A stretch of DNA of 64,000 bases from Planococcus sp. ISL-109 (GTDB lineage Bacteria; Bacillota; Bacilli; Bacillales_A; Planococcaceae): assembly GCF_018613655.1 (NCBI RefSeq), contig NZ_JAGGPW010000001.1:1-64000 (forward strand), written 5' to 3'. The notes beneath the pieces were generated by a model that did no database searches, was not told where the DNA came from, and worked only from the letters and a program-made list of their open reading frames with translations. The position numbers and the translations under genes are program-made. This document shows, piece after piece, positions 1-7,990 of the stretch. Positions within the stretch are counted from its first letter, which is position 1, and the number at the start of each line of letters is the position of its first letter.

Positions 1-40
1 TTGACTAATCGTAAGAAAAGAACCACTAAAAAGCGGCTCC

Positions 41-400
41 TTACTCCACATCCCCGGTCCAAGTCGACATTCCTTCCGACACATTCAACACCTCATACCC
101 AGCCTCATGCAAAATAGCACTCGCTTCCTGGGAACGGTTCCCCGTCTGGCAAATCACCACATACTCCTGATCTTCCGACAGCCCGGAAAACTCATCTTCT
201 CTCAGCACACTAAGCGGCTTGTTCTCCGCACCGACAATATGCGCCTCCTCATACTCAAACGGCTCACGAACATCCAGCACCGTATAGCCCGCTTGCTGCT
301 TGGCCTCGACCTCATCAATCGCAATCGTCTCGTACTTGCCGCTTCCGCACGCCCCAAGCATTAACACAATAAGCACCACTAACCCCAACCATCTTTTCAT
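41..400 (-). CDS. Rhodanese-like domain lipoprotein
   Basis: A 119-residue secreted lipoprotein. The N-terminus has two positive charges, a hydrophobic stretch and a lipobox (LGAC) with Cys18 as the likely lipidated residue. The rest is one rhodanese domain: it contains LDVREPFEYEEAHI and the active-site loop VICQTGNRS, whose Cys would carry the persulfide or bind the substrate. Single-domain rhodaneses of this length usually handle sulfane sulfur or thiol redox; the substrate cannot be read from the sequence. The protein should be anchored on the outer face of the membrane. The neighbouring genes give no functional hint. Confidence 0.85.
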   Translation of the reverse strand: MKRWLGLVVLIVLMLGACGSGKYETIAIDEVEAKQQAGYTVLDVREPFEYEEAHIVGAENKPLSVLREDEFSGLSEDQEYVVICQTGNRSQEASAILHEAGYEVLNVSEGMSTWTGDVE

Positions 401-473
401 CTCGCGTCTTCCTTTCAGATCATTCTACTCGAATTGTATGTAATCCTGGCCGCAAACACCATTATTAAGCTCA

Positions 474-505
474 AAAAAACACCTGAACAAAAGAGTTCAG
501 GCGTT
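474..505 (-). terminator. Rho-independent terminator of the 80-residue gene
   Basis: Read on the minus strand, GCCTGAAC and GTTCAGGT form an 8-bp stem around a TCTTTT loop, followed by a run of seven T. The stem overlaps the stop codon of the upstream gene. Confidence 0.75.
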
Positions 506-739
506 GACTTTGGGTGTCTCTAGATGCAAATAGCCTACTATCAAGGATGACGCTTCTTCAATCGTTTGGCACTCCCACGTTATTTCCTTCGACATATCGC
601 GAATGACAAATTCCCCTGTGCTCGGTTCGCACTTAACGGTGAGAGTTTTGCCATCAGCAGAGTTGAAGGTTTGCGTGATTCGCACACCGCGGTATTCTAA
701 AAGCGTAGATAAAAAGATACGGATACTTTCAAGCTTCAT
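497..739 (-). CDS. Small conserved-type hypothetical protein, 80 aa
   Basis: Product not recognised. The protein is soluble-looking, with alternating strand-like segments (VRITQTFNSADGKTLTVKC) and a C-terminal amphipathic helix. There is no signal peptide or membrane segment. A good ribosome site (GAAAGGGG about 8 nt before the ATG) and a dedicated terminator overlapping the stop support it as a real monocistronic gene. It shares strand with the large TPR gene but is separated from it by about 110 bp without coding potential. Confidence 0.65.
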   Translation of the reverse strand: MKLESIRIFLSTLLEYRGVRITQTFNSADGKTLTVKCEPSTGEFVIRDMSKEITWECQTIEEASSLIVGYLHLETPKVNA

Positions 740-850
740 ACGGAACGCCCCTTTCAGGTTATGTTCGTGGCTTTAGTAATTAATCCGGTCTATATAATCA
801 AACTTAGATTATCATATACAATAAAGTTTAGCGAGTGCCAATCCTCCTCA

Positions 851-3800
851 TTATCTCCTAGTAAATTCCACTAAAATAGTTTCAAATAATCGTTCTTTCT
901 TTACCATCTCCCAAACCGCGTCAGCCCCGTCCGTCGCGAGAAGCTGCCGCAAAATCACCTTCGCCCCGAGCGGATTATTGCTCGCCGCTTCGGCGCGTGC
1001 GAGTTCGTACTGCGCCGGCACAAAGTCCGGACTGTCTCGAAGGAGCGGCTCCAGCAGCTCTTTCGCCCGCTTTCCGTCGCGTTTCGTCGAATAAGTCGAT
1101 GCCCGAGCAAGGATAAGCCATTCCGCATAACGCAGCTCTTCCGGCAAGCTGTCTTCAAATGCAGCGAGCGCCGACGGATCGAACGACTCCAGCATATGCC
1201 ATTTTCTCGTGTAGAGATCCGGATTGAACGGCTCGAGCCGAATTGCCCGGTCGAGTTTACCGAGTGCTGCGCGTCCACAGCTGAGTGCATCGAGCGCTTC
1301 GCTCCACCACGCGAGCATCTCGCCATCTAGTGGCCGTTGTTTTTCGAACTGCTCGAGCTGTTCGATGACCGCTTTAAAATGCCGGGGCTTTTTGGTTTCA
1401 TGCGCATGCTGAAGGCTTGCGTAAATGAACAGCCGTTTCGCTTCGCCCGCCTTTTCTGCGAACGGCTTTAGTTCCTTCAGCGCATCTTTCGGCAAATCGA
1501 ACATCAAGTAAAACTGCCCGAGCCGGAGTGCCGCCCCGTCGCTTTCCGGCATCAGCTCTGCCGCCGTATCGCACAGCTTGATGACGGTCCTTGAATAGAC
1601 GATCCGCTTGCTGCGCAGGCGCAGACGAGTGATCCAGCCGTCCGCTTGTCCGCCCCCCTGCGCCCCGACTTTCAGTGCGACCTGGTCCGCTGCGTGGAGA
1701 TATGCCTGGCCGAGCACATTTTTCGGCAAGGCTTTTTTCAAGCGCTTGGCCACATGTTGCACTTTATTGAGCGCTTCGAGTGCGGCGATATATTCTTCGT
1801 ACAAATCCGTTTCTTCCGGCTCTTGTTCCAACAGTTCCTCCAAAAAATTCGCGGCGCGTTCCGCTTCGCCGTTGCGGTTCAAAAACTGCGCATACTGATA
1901 GCGCGACGGGAACGCGCCCGGCTCTTTCCCTGCCCGTTCGAAATACTGTTGCGCGGATTCCATATCGCCTGCCGCTTCTGCGACATGCGCCCGTGCTGCA
2001 AGCAGCCATTCCGCCGGCACCTGGTCTTCGATCCGCGTCAAGGTATCGCTCAGCCGTTTCAAATCCACTTCGCTGTCGGCGAATTCCGCGAGTTCCCACA
2101 ACACGGCAGACAGCGGTTCGGCAGACAAATAATCGAGTGCCGCGGCGAACGCTTTATCGTTTTTCTCCAGTGCCTGGTAACAGCGCACCAAACCTCCGAG
2201 CGCTTGGGCGAATCCCGCTTCCTGCTCGGTCGCCCGCTCGTAAAACCCGATCGCTTCCTCGTAGTGCTGCGCCTCCTCGCTCATCAACCCGAGCTTTTGC
2301 AAGGCGAGCGGAAAATTTCCGGCCTGTTCATACAGGCGCTTGGCAAAACGCCAATTGCCCGCCATTTCGTGGAGCTCTGCTTCTAAGCAGTAAATATGCG
2401 GATCGTTGTTGCCGCGCAATCCTTTCAATCCCGCAATGGCGCCGTGGCGGACGGATGGGTCGGTGCCGAAATCCGCGTAGCGTTTCGCGAGCATGCGCAA
2501 GTCTTGCGTCTCGGCATCTATAAAGCCGCCTTCGATGAAAAGTAAGGCCTGCAATTTTCCTTGTGTGCTTTTCACTTGATCCCACGTGATATCCGCTGCG
2601 AGCACACGGTACACCGCGTCCGCTTTGTCGAGGTAACTGGTCAGCAGTCGAAGCGCTTCCCGGTCGCGCTTCTGGCCGAACAAGGCGTGCGCGATATGGA
2701 CCGGTGTGAACAAATCGTTTGGGTCGAGTTCGAGCGCGCGCTTATACGCCGCTTCCGCCGTGGTGAAGTCATGCTGTTCGGTCGCGATATGTCCGAGATA
2801 CAAGTGCAAGATGTCCTGCTCGCTATTCTTTGCCAATCCTTGTTCTATTGCAGCTTGCGCTTCACCCCAGCGCTCTTCCTCCATAAACAGTTCCGCCATC
2901 CGCAAATAGGCAAACGGCAAGCTCGGGTCTAGCGCCAACGCGCGGCGGTATGTGCGGAGTGCGTCTTCCGTTTTTTCCAGCGCCTGTTCGCAGCGCCCCA
3001 TCTCGTAGAGGAAATAGCCGTCATCGGGATAGGCTTCGCTGAGTACTTTGAAACGGCGGAAGGCTTGTTCGATTGCACCGTATTCGAATTGGATAAGGCC
3101 GTGCGTAATTTGTGCGAATACATCTTCCGGCAATTGGTTGATGGCGATATTCGACCATTTATATGCCTGGAATATGCGCCCGCTTTCCAAATAGCAGCGC
3201 GCCAAATGGCTATAGGCGAGCGGCTGGTAATGGTCGAGTTCGATCGAGCGCTTGAGCAGCGGAATCGCCTGTTCGGTGTGTCCTTCGTTCATCGAAATCG
3301 CCGCCTGCAAAAACAAAGCGTACGGGCTTCTCGCGTGCGGCACTTTTTTCAAGGCGTCCAGTGCTTTGTCGCCTTGCTCTTTCTGGAAATACAGATGCGC
3401 TGCGAGCAGCGCGATTTCCGCGTCGTCCTGGCCAAATTCATCGTACAAACGGGTGAGCCATTTATCGTGCCACTCTTCATTTTGCCCGGGCAGTGCGAGC
3501 GTCAAGCCGACGACCGCCGCGTAACGCTCGTTTTCATGCTGCGCTAAAAACTTGGTGAATTTTTCTTCATCGATCGGATCTTCGTCAAGATAGTCGTACA
3601 GTTCCGTAAAGAACCGGTGCTCGGATTTATCCAGCATCGACGCCAGCTCTTGTCTCGATTCGTCTAAAAACACCATGCTCAACCCATCCGACAACCGGTA
3701 CATCTTCGGCACTTCATCATAAGCGATGAGAAACGGGCCGAGGTCGTTCGGGTCCTGCACGGCGAGCGCTTGCAGACGGTCGTCATAGCCGACGACCACT

Positions 3801-4975
3801 TGGACGTGTGCGCTGTTTTCGATCATCATGCTCAGCAGCACCGGCACACCCTCGTCAATGAAGGTTTTATAATGCCCGATTGTGCCTTTGAAATAATGCG
3901 CCGTGAAGCCTTGCGTTTCCATATACGTCATCGTCGTCTGGAGTTTCGACCCCGTCACGTCGAACACATGCGCCGCGATGTCATCTTGCGTCGCCGTCTT
4001 GCCGAACGCCTGAAGCATCAACGACAGCGACGCCGGCACGCAGTAATTGAGCTTTTGCACTTCCGGCCTGAGCGGCAGTTTCTTATGCTGTCCTGCGGGG
4101 TCGATCTTCGCTTTCGTGTACAGGCTTTCTTTCAGTTCACCGGGATGCGCATCGATCCATTTTTCCAGTTCTTCGAAACGCTCGAGCTGATAGAGGCAAT
4201 GCGCCGCGAGATGAATAAACTGCTTTTTGCGCGAATGATACGGATTTCTCCTCAAGACGCCATCCATTTCCGCCAGGCATTCGCTATAGCGGCCGAGCTG
4301 ATGAAGCCTTCCAATCTGCTCTGTGCGAAATGCATGAACGTCCGGGAAACGCGCTTCGCCGCGGCCCAATAATTCCAATGCCTGCTCCGGCGCGCCGCGC
4401 ATCGACAACAAATCTGCATACAGTAAATGGACGGTCGTGCTCCACCGGCGGTCCGTGTCATCTAGCGCGCTGACGAGTATTTGTTGCGCCTGGTCCCACT
4501 CGCCGCTGTAAATGGCGAAAAACGCTTGCTGGTCCGGGCGCGCCTCGCCGAGTTCTGTGATGCGCACAAGCTGCTCTTGTGCTTCTGGGATGCGGTTGAG
4601 CTGGCAATATACTTTCAGCAGCAAATGATGGGCATGCAAAAGATCTTCATTGTCGTAAGCGTGCGCATGTATCCCTTGGAGACGTGCGAGCATCTTTTCT
4701 TCCGCTTCTAGGCTGCGCCCGGTTTCCGCTAAGCGTGCACAATGCCACGCATAAGAGCGCAGCGTGCCGAAGCGCTTATAGCTGGTGCTCGCGAGCAGGT
4801 TGCTGTAGCCGTAAAGGTCCGTTTCGTCCGCCATGCGGATCAAGCGGTAAAATTCGTCCTCGGTCGGAATGTCCCCTAGAAATTCCTTGACCGCGCGAAG
4901 TGATTTCTTTGCCCATAACTCCCCGATAACGCGGATCATGTCATCTGCCGTTTCGATGTGAACAGTCGCCATCAT
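851..4975 (-). CDS. Large TPR protein with embedded C39-like cysteine peptidase domain
   Basis: 1374 residues, built almost wholly of tetratricopeptide-type helix pairs. Examples are the segments around residues 580-760, with repeated A..Y..AL.LDP patterns. Between about residues 300 and 420 sits a different fold: LNYCVPASLSLM (Cys312), SAHVQVVVGYDD (His390) and VQDPND (Asp408). This matches the Cys-His-Asp order of papain-like peptidase C39-like domains (PF13529 type). There is no signal peptide or membrane segment, so the protein is probably cytoplasmic. The catalytic triad appears intact, so it may be an active peptidase or a peptide-binding module scaffolded by TPRs. High-GC codon use creates long antisense reading frames here, which are not genes. 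Substrate and partners are unknown. Confidence 0.85.
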   Translation of the reverse strand: MMATVHIETADDMIRVIGELWAKKSLRAVKEFLGDIPTEDEFYRLIRMADETDLYGYSNLLASTSYKRFGTLRSYAWHCARLAETGRSLEAEEKMLARLQGIHAHAYDNEDLLHAHHLLLKVYCQLNRIPEAQEQLVRITELGEARPDQQAFFAIYSGEWDQAQQILVSALDDTDRRWSTTVHLLYADLLSMRGAPEQALELLGRGEARFPDVHAFRTEQIGRLHQLGRYSECLAEMDGVLRRNPYHSRKKQFIHLAAHCLYQLERFEELEKWIDAHPGELKESLYTKAKIDPAGQHKKLPLRPEVQKLNYCVPASLSLMLQAFGKTATQDDIAAHVFDVTGSKLQTTMTYMETQGFTAHYFKGTIGHYKTFIDEGVPVLLSMMIENSAHVQVVVGYDDRLQALAVQDPNDLGPFLIAYDEVPKMYRLSDGLSMVFLDESRQELASMLDKSEHRFFTELYDYLDEDPIDEEKFTKFLAQHENERYAAVVGLTLALPGQNEEWHDKWLTRLYDEFGQDDAEIALLAAHLYFQKEQGDKALDALKKVPHARSPYALFLQAAISMNEGHTEQAIPLLKRSIELDHYQPLAYSHLARCYLESGRIFQAYKWSNIAINQLPEDVFAQITHGLIQFEYGAIEQAFRRFKVLSEAYPDDGYFLYEMGRCEQALEKTEDALRTYRRALALDPSLPFAYLRMAELFMEEERWGEAQAAIEQGLAKNSEQDILHLYLGHIATEQHDFTTAEAAYKRALELDPNDLFTPVHIAHALFGQKRDREALRLLTSYLDKADAVYRVLAADITWDQVKSTQGKLQALLFIEGGFIDAETQDLRMLAKRYADFGTDPSVRHGAIAGLKGLRGNNDPHIYCLEAELHEMAGNWRFAKRLYEQAGNFPLALQKLGLMSEEAQHYEEAIGFYERATEQEAGFAQALGGLVRCYQALEKNDKAFAAALDYLSAEPLSAVLWELAEFADSEVDLKRLSDTLTRIEDQVPAEWLLAARAHVAEAAGDMESAQQYFERAGKEPGAFPSRYQYAQFLNRNGEAERAANFLEELLEQEPEETDLYEEYIAALEALNKVQHVAKRLKKALPKNVLGQAYLHAADQVALKVGAQGGGQADGWITRLRLRSKRIVYSRTVIKLCDTAAELMPESDGAALRLGQFYLMFDLPKDALKELKPFAEKAGEAKRLFIYASLQHAHETKKPRHFKAVIEQLEQFEKQRPLDGEMLAWWSEALDALSCGRAALGKLDRAIRLEPFNPDLYTRKWHMLESFDPSALAAFEDSLPEELRYAEWLILARASTYSTKRDGKRAKELLEPLLRDSPDFVPAQYELARAEAASNNPLGAKVILRQLLATDGADAVWEMVKKERLFETILVEFTRR

Positions 4976-5032
4976 GTCTCTCTATCCCCTTTTTTTATCC
5001 CCAATAAATTCGTGCAAAAGTCATCACTTATA

Positions 5033-5092
5033 ATATTCCGCAAAACTACTGCGCTTTCCTGTGGGAATATCCACAGTTTTGCTCCATATCTT
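5033..5092. repeat. Short (internally deleted) copy of the MITE-like repeat
   Basis: About 60 bp that keeps both ends of the element seen in full at 24651-24849: ATATTCCGCAAAAC at the left and GTTTTGCTCCATATCTT at the right. The middle is missing, which leaves a near-perfect inverted repeat. Confidence 0.7.
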
Positions 5093-5263
5093 AAGCTGAT
5101 ATTTCATTGTTCTTATGAAGACATCCAACTCTATATTACTCGATATAATATTTTTTTAATTTTTTTACTATTCTTCTACAAATACAGCAGTTGATTAATT
5201 ATATATCGGGATTTTCTAGGTCGCAATCACCATTTCCAGACGGTTCTATTTACTTAGGCATAG

Positions 5264-5302
5264 AAAAATCCGCCGAGGCAGTTTTTGCCTTGGCGGATTT
5301 GA
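5264..5302 (-). terminator. Terminator of the CEOS-like gene
   Basis: The stem AAATCCGCC(G)AGGCA pairs with TGCC(T)TGGCGGATTT around a short loop, just downstream of the minus-strand stop at 5314. The region between 5093 and 5263 shows no gene. Confidence 0.75.
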
Positions 5303-5313
5303 ATTTGTTGCTA

Positions 5314-6285
5314 TTAAACTGTCATTCCGCGGGCTTCGCGGAAGGCGGTGATGCGTTGGTCTTTGATGATGCCGTCTTCGATGACGATTGCCCCCTGAAC
5401 CATTTCAGAGCGCTTGCCTGCTAGAAGTTCATCGAGCATCGGCGCGAAGCCTGTGCTGAGGACTTTCGTGATCGTGTGAGGGAACATCGCCGGTGTGTTG
5501 TCGACTGCGTAATGAACGACGCCGTCGACTGTGTAGACCGGGTTGTCGATCGTTGTCGGGAGCGTCGTCTCGATTGCGAGTTCCGGGTCGCAGCTGACGT
5601 CGATGATCATTGCGCCTTTTTTCAAGCGCTTGAGGTCTTCGCGGTAGATGATGCGGTCAGTGCGTGTCGTGTCCCACATGATGCAGTTGACGAGCACGTC
5701 GTAATCGAACATCTTCTCGCGGAACAAAGCTTCTGATTTTCTGCCGTATACATCCACGTCCGCGCCAAGTCCGTGCAAGATGCGCATGGCACCTTTTCCA
5801 GTATGCCCGTTCCCGAGAATTGCGACACGCGTCTCGTACGGCATTTTGCCGCAATACTGATACGCTTGGAGCACTGCCGCTTCGCCAGCGACTTCGCGGT
5901 TGCGATAGAAAATATAGCGGCCGCCTTCAAACAATTCCTCCCACGCAACGACCGTATGCTTGCCTGCAATCGCGCCGTCCGTGAATTTGACGTCTTGGAC
6001 TGCATGCGCCCAGCCGATCAACAACTTGCCGTCTTCCAATTGGTCGAAATAATCGGCGTAGCCGAGCTTGACGTCGACAATTGCATCGCACGCCAGCACG
6101 GTGTCGCGCGTCGCAATCGTTGCGCCCATGTCGCTATAATCCTCGTCAGTCAAACCGAGCACATCGCCGTAGCCTTGTTCAAAATACAAGCGTTCCGGAT
6201 GCTCAACCTGAGCCAAATCTAACGGCAAAATCGCACGTCGCTTCTCGTTATTCTTGCGGCTAATTACAAATCCTATCGTCTTCAA
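5314..6285 (-). CDS. N(5)-(carboxyethyl)ornithine synthase-like / alanine dehydrogenase-family oxidoreductase
   Basis: 323 residues. The N-terminal half has the alanine dehydrogenase/PNT substrate-binding layout (GFVISRKNNEKRRAILP, where the Lys/Arg contact the carboxylate). It is followed by a Rossmann NAD(P) domain (VAILGNGHTGKGAMRIL, about residues 178-194) and the FP.HTI.KVLSTGFAPMLDEL tail typical of carboxyethylornithine synthases. Family members reductively condense pyruvate with the side-chain amine of ornithine or lysine. The start is a TTG with GGGGGAA 8-9 nt upstream; no better ATG exists. It is monocistronic with its own terminator. The precise substrate is inferred from the family only. 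Confidence 0.75.
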   Translation of the reverse strand: MKTIGFVISRKNNEKRRAILPLDLAQVEHPERLYFEQGYGDVLGLTDEDYSDMGATIATRDTVLACDAIVDVKLGYADYFDQLEDGKLLIGWAHAVQDVKFTDGAIAGKHTVVAWEELFEGGRYIFYRNREVAGEAAVLQAYQYCGKMPYETRVAILGNGHTGKGAMRILHGLGADVDVYGRKSEALFREKMFDYDVLVNCIMWDTTRTDRIIYREDLKRLKKGAMIIDVSCDPELAIETTLPTTIDNPVYTVDGVVHYAVDNTPAMFPHTITKVLSTGFAPMLDELLAGKRSEMVQGAIVIEDGIIKDQRITAFREARGMTV

Positions 6286-6393
6286 AATCCATTCCCCCAG
6301 TTTCTCTCGGCAATGCCGTTAAGCCAATCGTATCATGAAAACCCTTCCAGTGGCACATGTCGAAGGCGCTAGTTAAGGCTTTTTCCGCACAAC

Positions 6394-6434
6394 AAGAACA
6401 ATGCCCCTCCAGTGGATGGAGGGGCATTGTTCTT
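6394..6434. repeat. Perfect 18-bp hairpin upstream of the RAYT gene
   Basis: An 18-bp arm (AAGAACAATGCCCCTCCA) and its exact complement are separated by a 5-nt loop GTGGA. A related hairpin with the same CCCCTCCA/TGGAGG core but the complementary loop TCCAC lies at 7627-7656, so the RAYT gene sits between two related hairpins. It may end transcription or act as a REP-type structure. Confidence 0.7.
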
Positions 6435-6440
6435 GGCGGT

Positions 6441-6461
6441 GTCCCTGTGTCACACACAATT
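6441..6461 (-). repeat. REP element copy 1
   Basis: Minus-strand copy of the repeat TTGTGTNNRACACAGGGAC, here with GTG in the centre. It lies in the 520-bp gene-free stretch upstream of the RAYT gene. A partial copy follows at about 6551-6567. Confidence 0.75.
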
Positions 6462-6517
6462 TCGGATATGTCCATTCCAGTACTGGAGCGGTTTCGGGTT
6501 CTGCGGGTTCCCTTTTT

Positions 6518-6538
6518 GTCCCTGTGTTACACACAATT
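6518..6538 (-). repeat. REP element copy 2
   Basis: Minus-strand copy of the same 21-bp repeat, with GTA in the centre, 77 bp from copy 1 and in the same orientation. Confidence 0.75.
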
Positions 6539-6807
6539 CTGCGAAAGATTCTCTATCACACACAATTCTATATACTATTTTTTGCCCGTCCTTTATACTA
6601 AACGGGATCATATCTTCTAAGGAAAGAAGGGATTTTTATAAGCACTTTTTTCATTTCTCCGTATCCAGATTTCGCACCCCACAGAAGCTCTTTAGCCCCC
6701 ATCGGAAATTTCACTCCTCCAGAAAGTTTTCGCCTTCCGCCAAACCTATGTCATCTTCATATTGCCTACATCACCCTATTTCACAGTTTGCCGGGCGGTG
6801 GTCAAAC

Positions 6808-7413
6808 ATGACGAGAAGACGAGAATTTAACCCCGATTCTTATTACCATGTCATTATGCGCGGCAACAACCGGCAGCCTATTTTCAGGACAAAAGAAGAT
6901 ATGCATGAATTGAAACGGGCATTTTTGTATGTTCATCAGCGTTACCCTTTCACGATTCTCGCCTGGTGTTTCATGACCAATCATTATCATATTTTGATTA
7001 AACCGAAGCAGGATTCGCTCAGCAAAATCATGAGCTTAGTGAATCGCCGCTATAGTCATTATTACGGCAAGCGCTACAGGCATATCGGGCGCATCTATCA
7101 AAAGCGCTTTTTCGCCAAGGAAGTCGCTTCGCCGCATGGTTTATTGGTCGTCAGCAGCTATATCCACCGCAACCCCATCCAGACAACCCAGCCCATGGTC
7201 AAGCGCCTGTCGCACTACCCGTATAGCTCATTCCCCTTCTATTGGAACGAAGATCTGCCAGCTCCTCCGTTTTTGGACCGCTACTTTCTATCCACGCTGC
7301 TGCCCGCCCCTCTCGAGCAAAACAACGCTGCTTATTGCCAATATTGCCTGAAATATACTCAAAAAGCTGAAGAAGACAAACATGTGGAAGAACTTGCCCC
7401 GCCGGAAATGTAA
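6808..7413 (+). CDS. REP-associated tyrosine transposase (RAYT, HUH/Y1 family)
   Basis: 201 residues from the ATG that begins MTRRREF; the open frame extends further upstream but that part runs through repeats and has no family similarity. The HUH metal site is His59-Tyr60-His61 (MTNHYHILI). The catalytic tyrosine is probably Tyr118 in SSYIHRNPI, and SHYYGKRYRHIGRIYQKRFF is the typical RAYT middle segment. Such single-strand DNA transposases recognise and spread REP hairpins. The gene is flanked on both sides by copies of a 21-bp REP sequence, and more copies lie far away in the window. The frame is intact and all motifs are present, so it is probably functional. Confidence 0.88.
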   Translation: MTRRREFNPDSYYHVIMRGNNRQPIFRTKEDMHELKRAFLYVHQRYPFTILAWCFMTNHYHILIKPKQDSLSKIMSLVNRRYSHYYGKRYRHIGRIYQKRFFAKEVASPHGLLVVSSYIHRNPIQTTQPMVKRLSHYPYSSFPFYWNEDLPAPPFLDRYFLSTLLPAPLEQNNAAYCQYCLKYTQKAEEDKHVEELAPPEM

Positions 7414-7434
7414 CCGAACGGTAGGGTAGTTGCA

Positions 7435-7605
7435 GTGTCCCTGTGTTCCACACAATTTAAAGCCGCATCCAATCGCCGAAAAGGCGGTTGGATGCGGCTT
7501 ATTTCGCGTTGAATTGCGCCTGACACAGGGACATCCGCACAGCGAATTCCTTCTATGACTGGGATCTTGCCCAGTGAATTGTGTCTGACACAGGGACACC
7601 CTCCA
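7435..7605. repeat. 171-bp composite REP repeat, copy A
   Basis: Contains a minus-strand REP (7437-7457), a strong hairpin (about 7458-7501, GCCGCATCCAA paired with TTGGATGCGGC), and two plus-strand REPs (7512-7532 and 7577-7597). The first and second REP form an inverted pair, as in REPIN elements. All 171 bases recur identically at 11135-11305. The hairpin may also end the RAYT transcript. Confidence 0.88.
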
Positions 7606-7626
7606 CCACACCCACACACAACAGAA

Positions 7627-7656
7627 AATGCCCCTCCATCCACTGGAGGAGCATTC
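7627..7656 (-). terminator. Hairpin terminator of the copper operon
   Basis: AATGCCCCTCCA and TGGAGGAGCATT pair around a TCCAC loop (one mismatch), directly after the glutaredoxin stop on the minus strand. It is related to the hairpin at 6394-6434. Confidence 0.6.
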
Positions 7657-7658
7657 AG

Positions 7659-7937
7659 TTATTTCCCGTGCAACAAATTCAGGATTTCATCTTTATTGCG
7701 TTCAAAGCCGATGAAGTTATGGGTAAGTTTCTTGCCGAACAGGCCTTTTTTATAGAACGCGAACACCGGCACGATCTTGGCGCCGGATATTTTTTTCATG
7801 TCCTCTTCGAGTGCCGGGTTTGCGCCGACGTCTTTATGCTCATACGCGATGTTCTCTTCGGCCAAATACGTTTTAGCGTCCTGGCAATCCGAACAGGTCG
7901 GGCGCGTATAGAGGACCAGTTCCACTTTATTGTCCAC
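7659..7937 (-). CDS. Glutaredoxin-family thiol-disulfide protein
   Basis: 92 residues with a thioredoxin fold: LVLYTRPTCSDCQDAKTYL holds the active-site motif CSDC (Cys16-Cys19), and IVPVFAFYKKG provides the cis-proline loop. The start is GTG with AAGGAG 10 nt upstream. It is the last gene of the copY-copA operon, 53 bp after copA, which suggests a role in copper-linked thiol redox, or in delivering or reducing Cu(I) for the ATPase. No dedicated CopZ chaperone is present in the operon, so this protein may partly take its place (inference). Confidence 0.8.
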   Translation of the reverse strand: MDNKVELVLYTRPTCSDCQDAKTYLAEENIAYEHKDVGANPALEEDMKKISGAKIVPVFAFYKKGLFGKKLTHNFIGFERNKDEILNLLHGK

Positions 7938-7990
7938 TTTACTTCACACTCCTTCTATATATCTCTAGCCTTTTCCTTAAAGCACATCCA

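Noticed and set aside
1646-2523. Two long plus-strand open frames (246 and 247 codons) opposite the TPR gene
   Set aside because: They lie wholly antisense to a well-supported gene, overlap each other in different frames and are rich in Arg, Cys and Phe, as expected from reverse-strand reading of high-GC codons.
6412-6807. N-terminal 132-codon extension of the RAYT frame
   Set aside because: It runs through a perfect hairpin and two REP copies, has no family similarity, and the family's usual start begins at MTRRREF.
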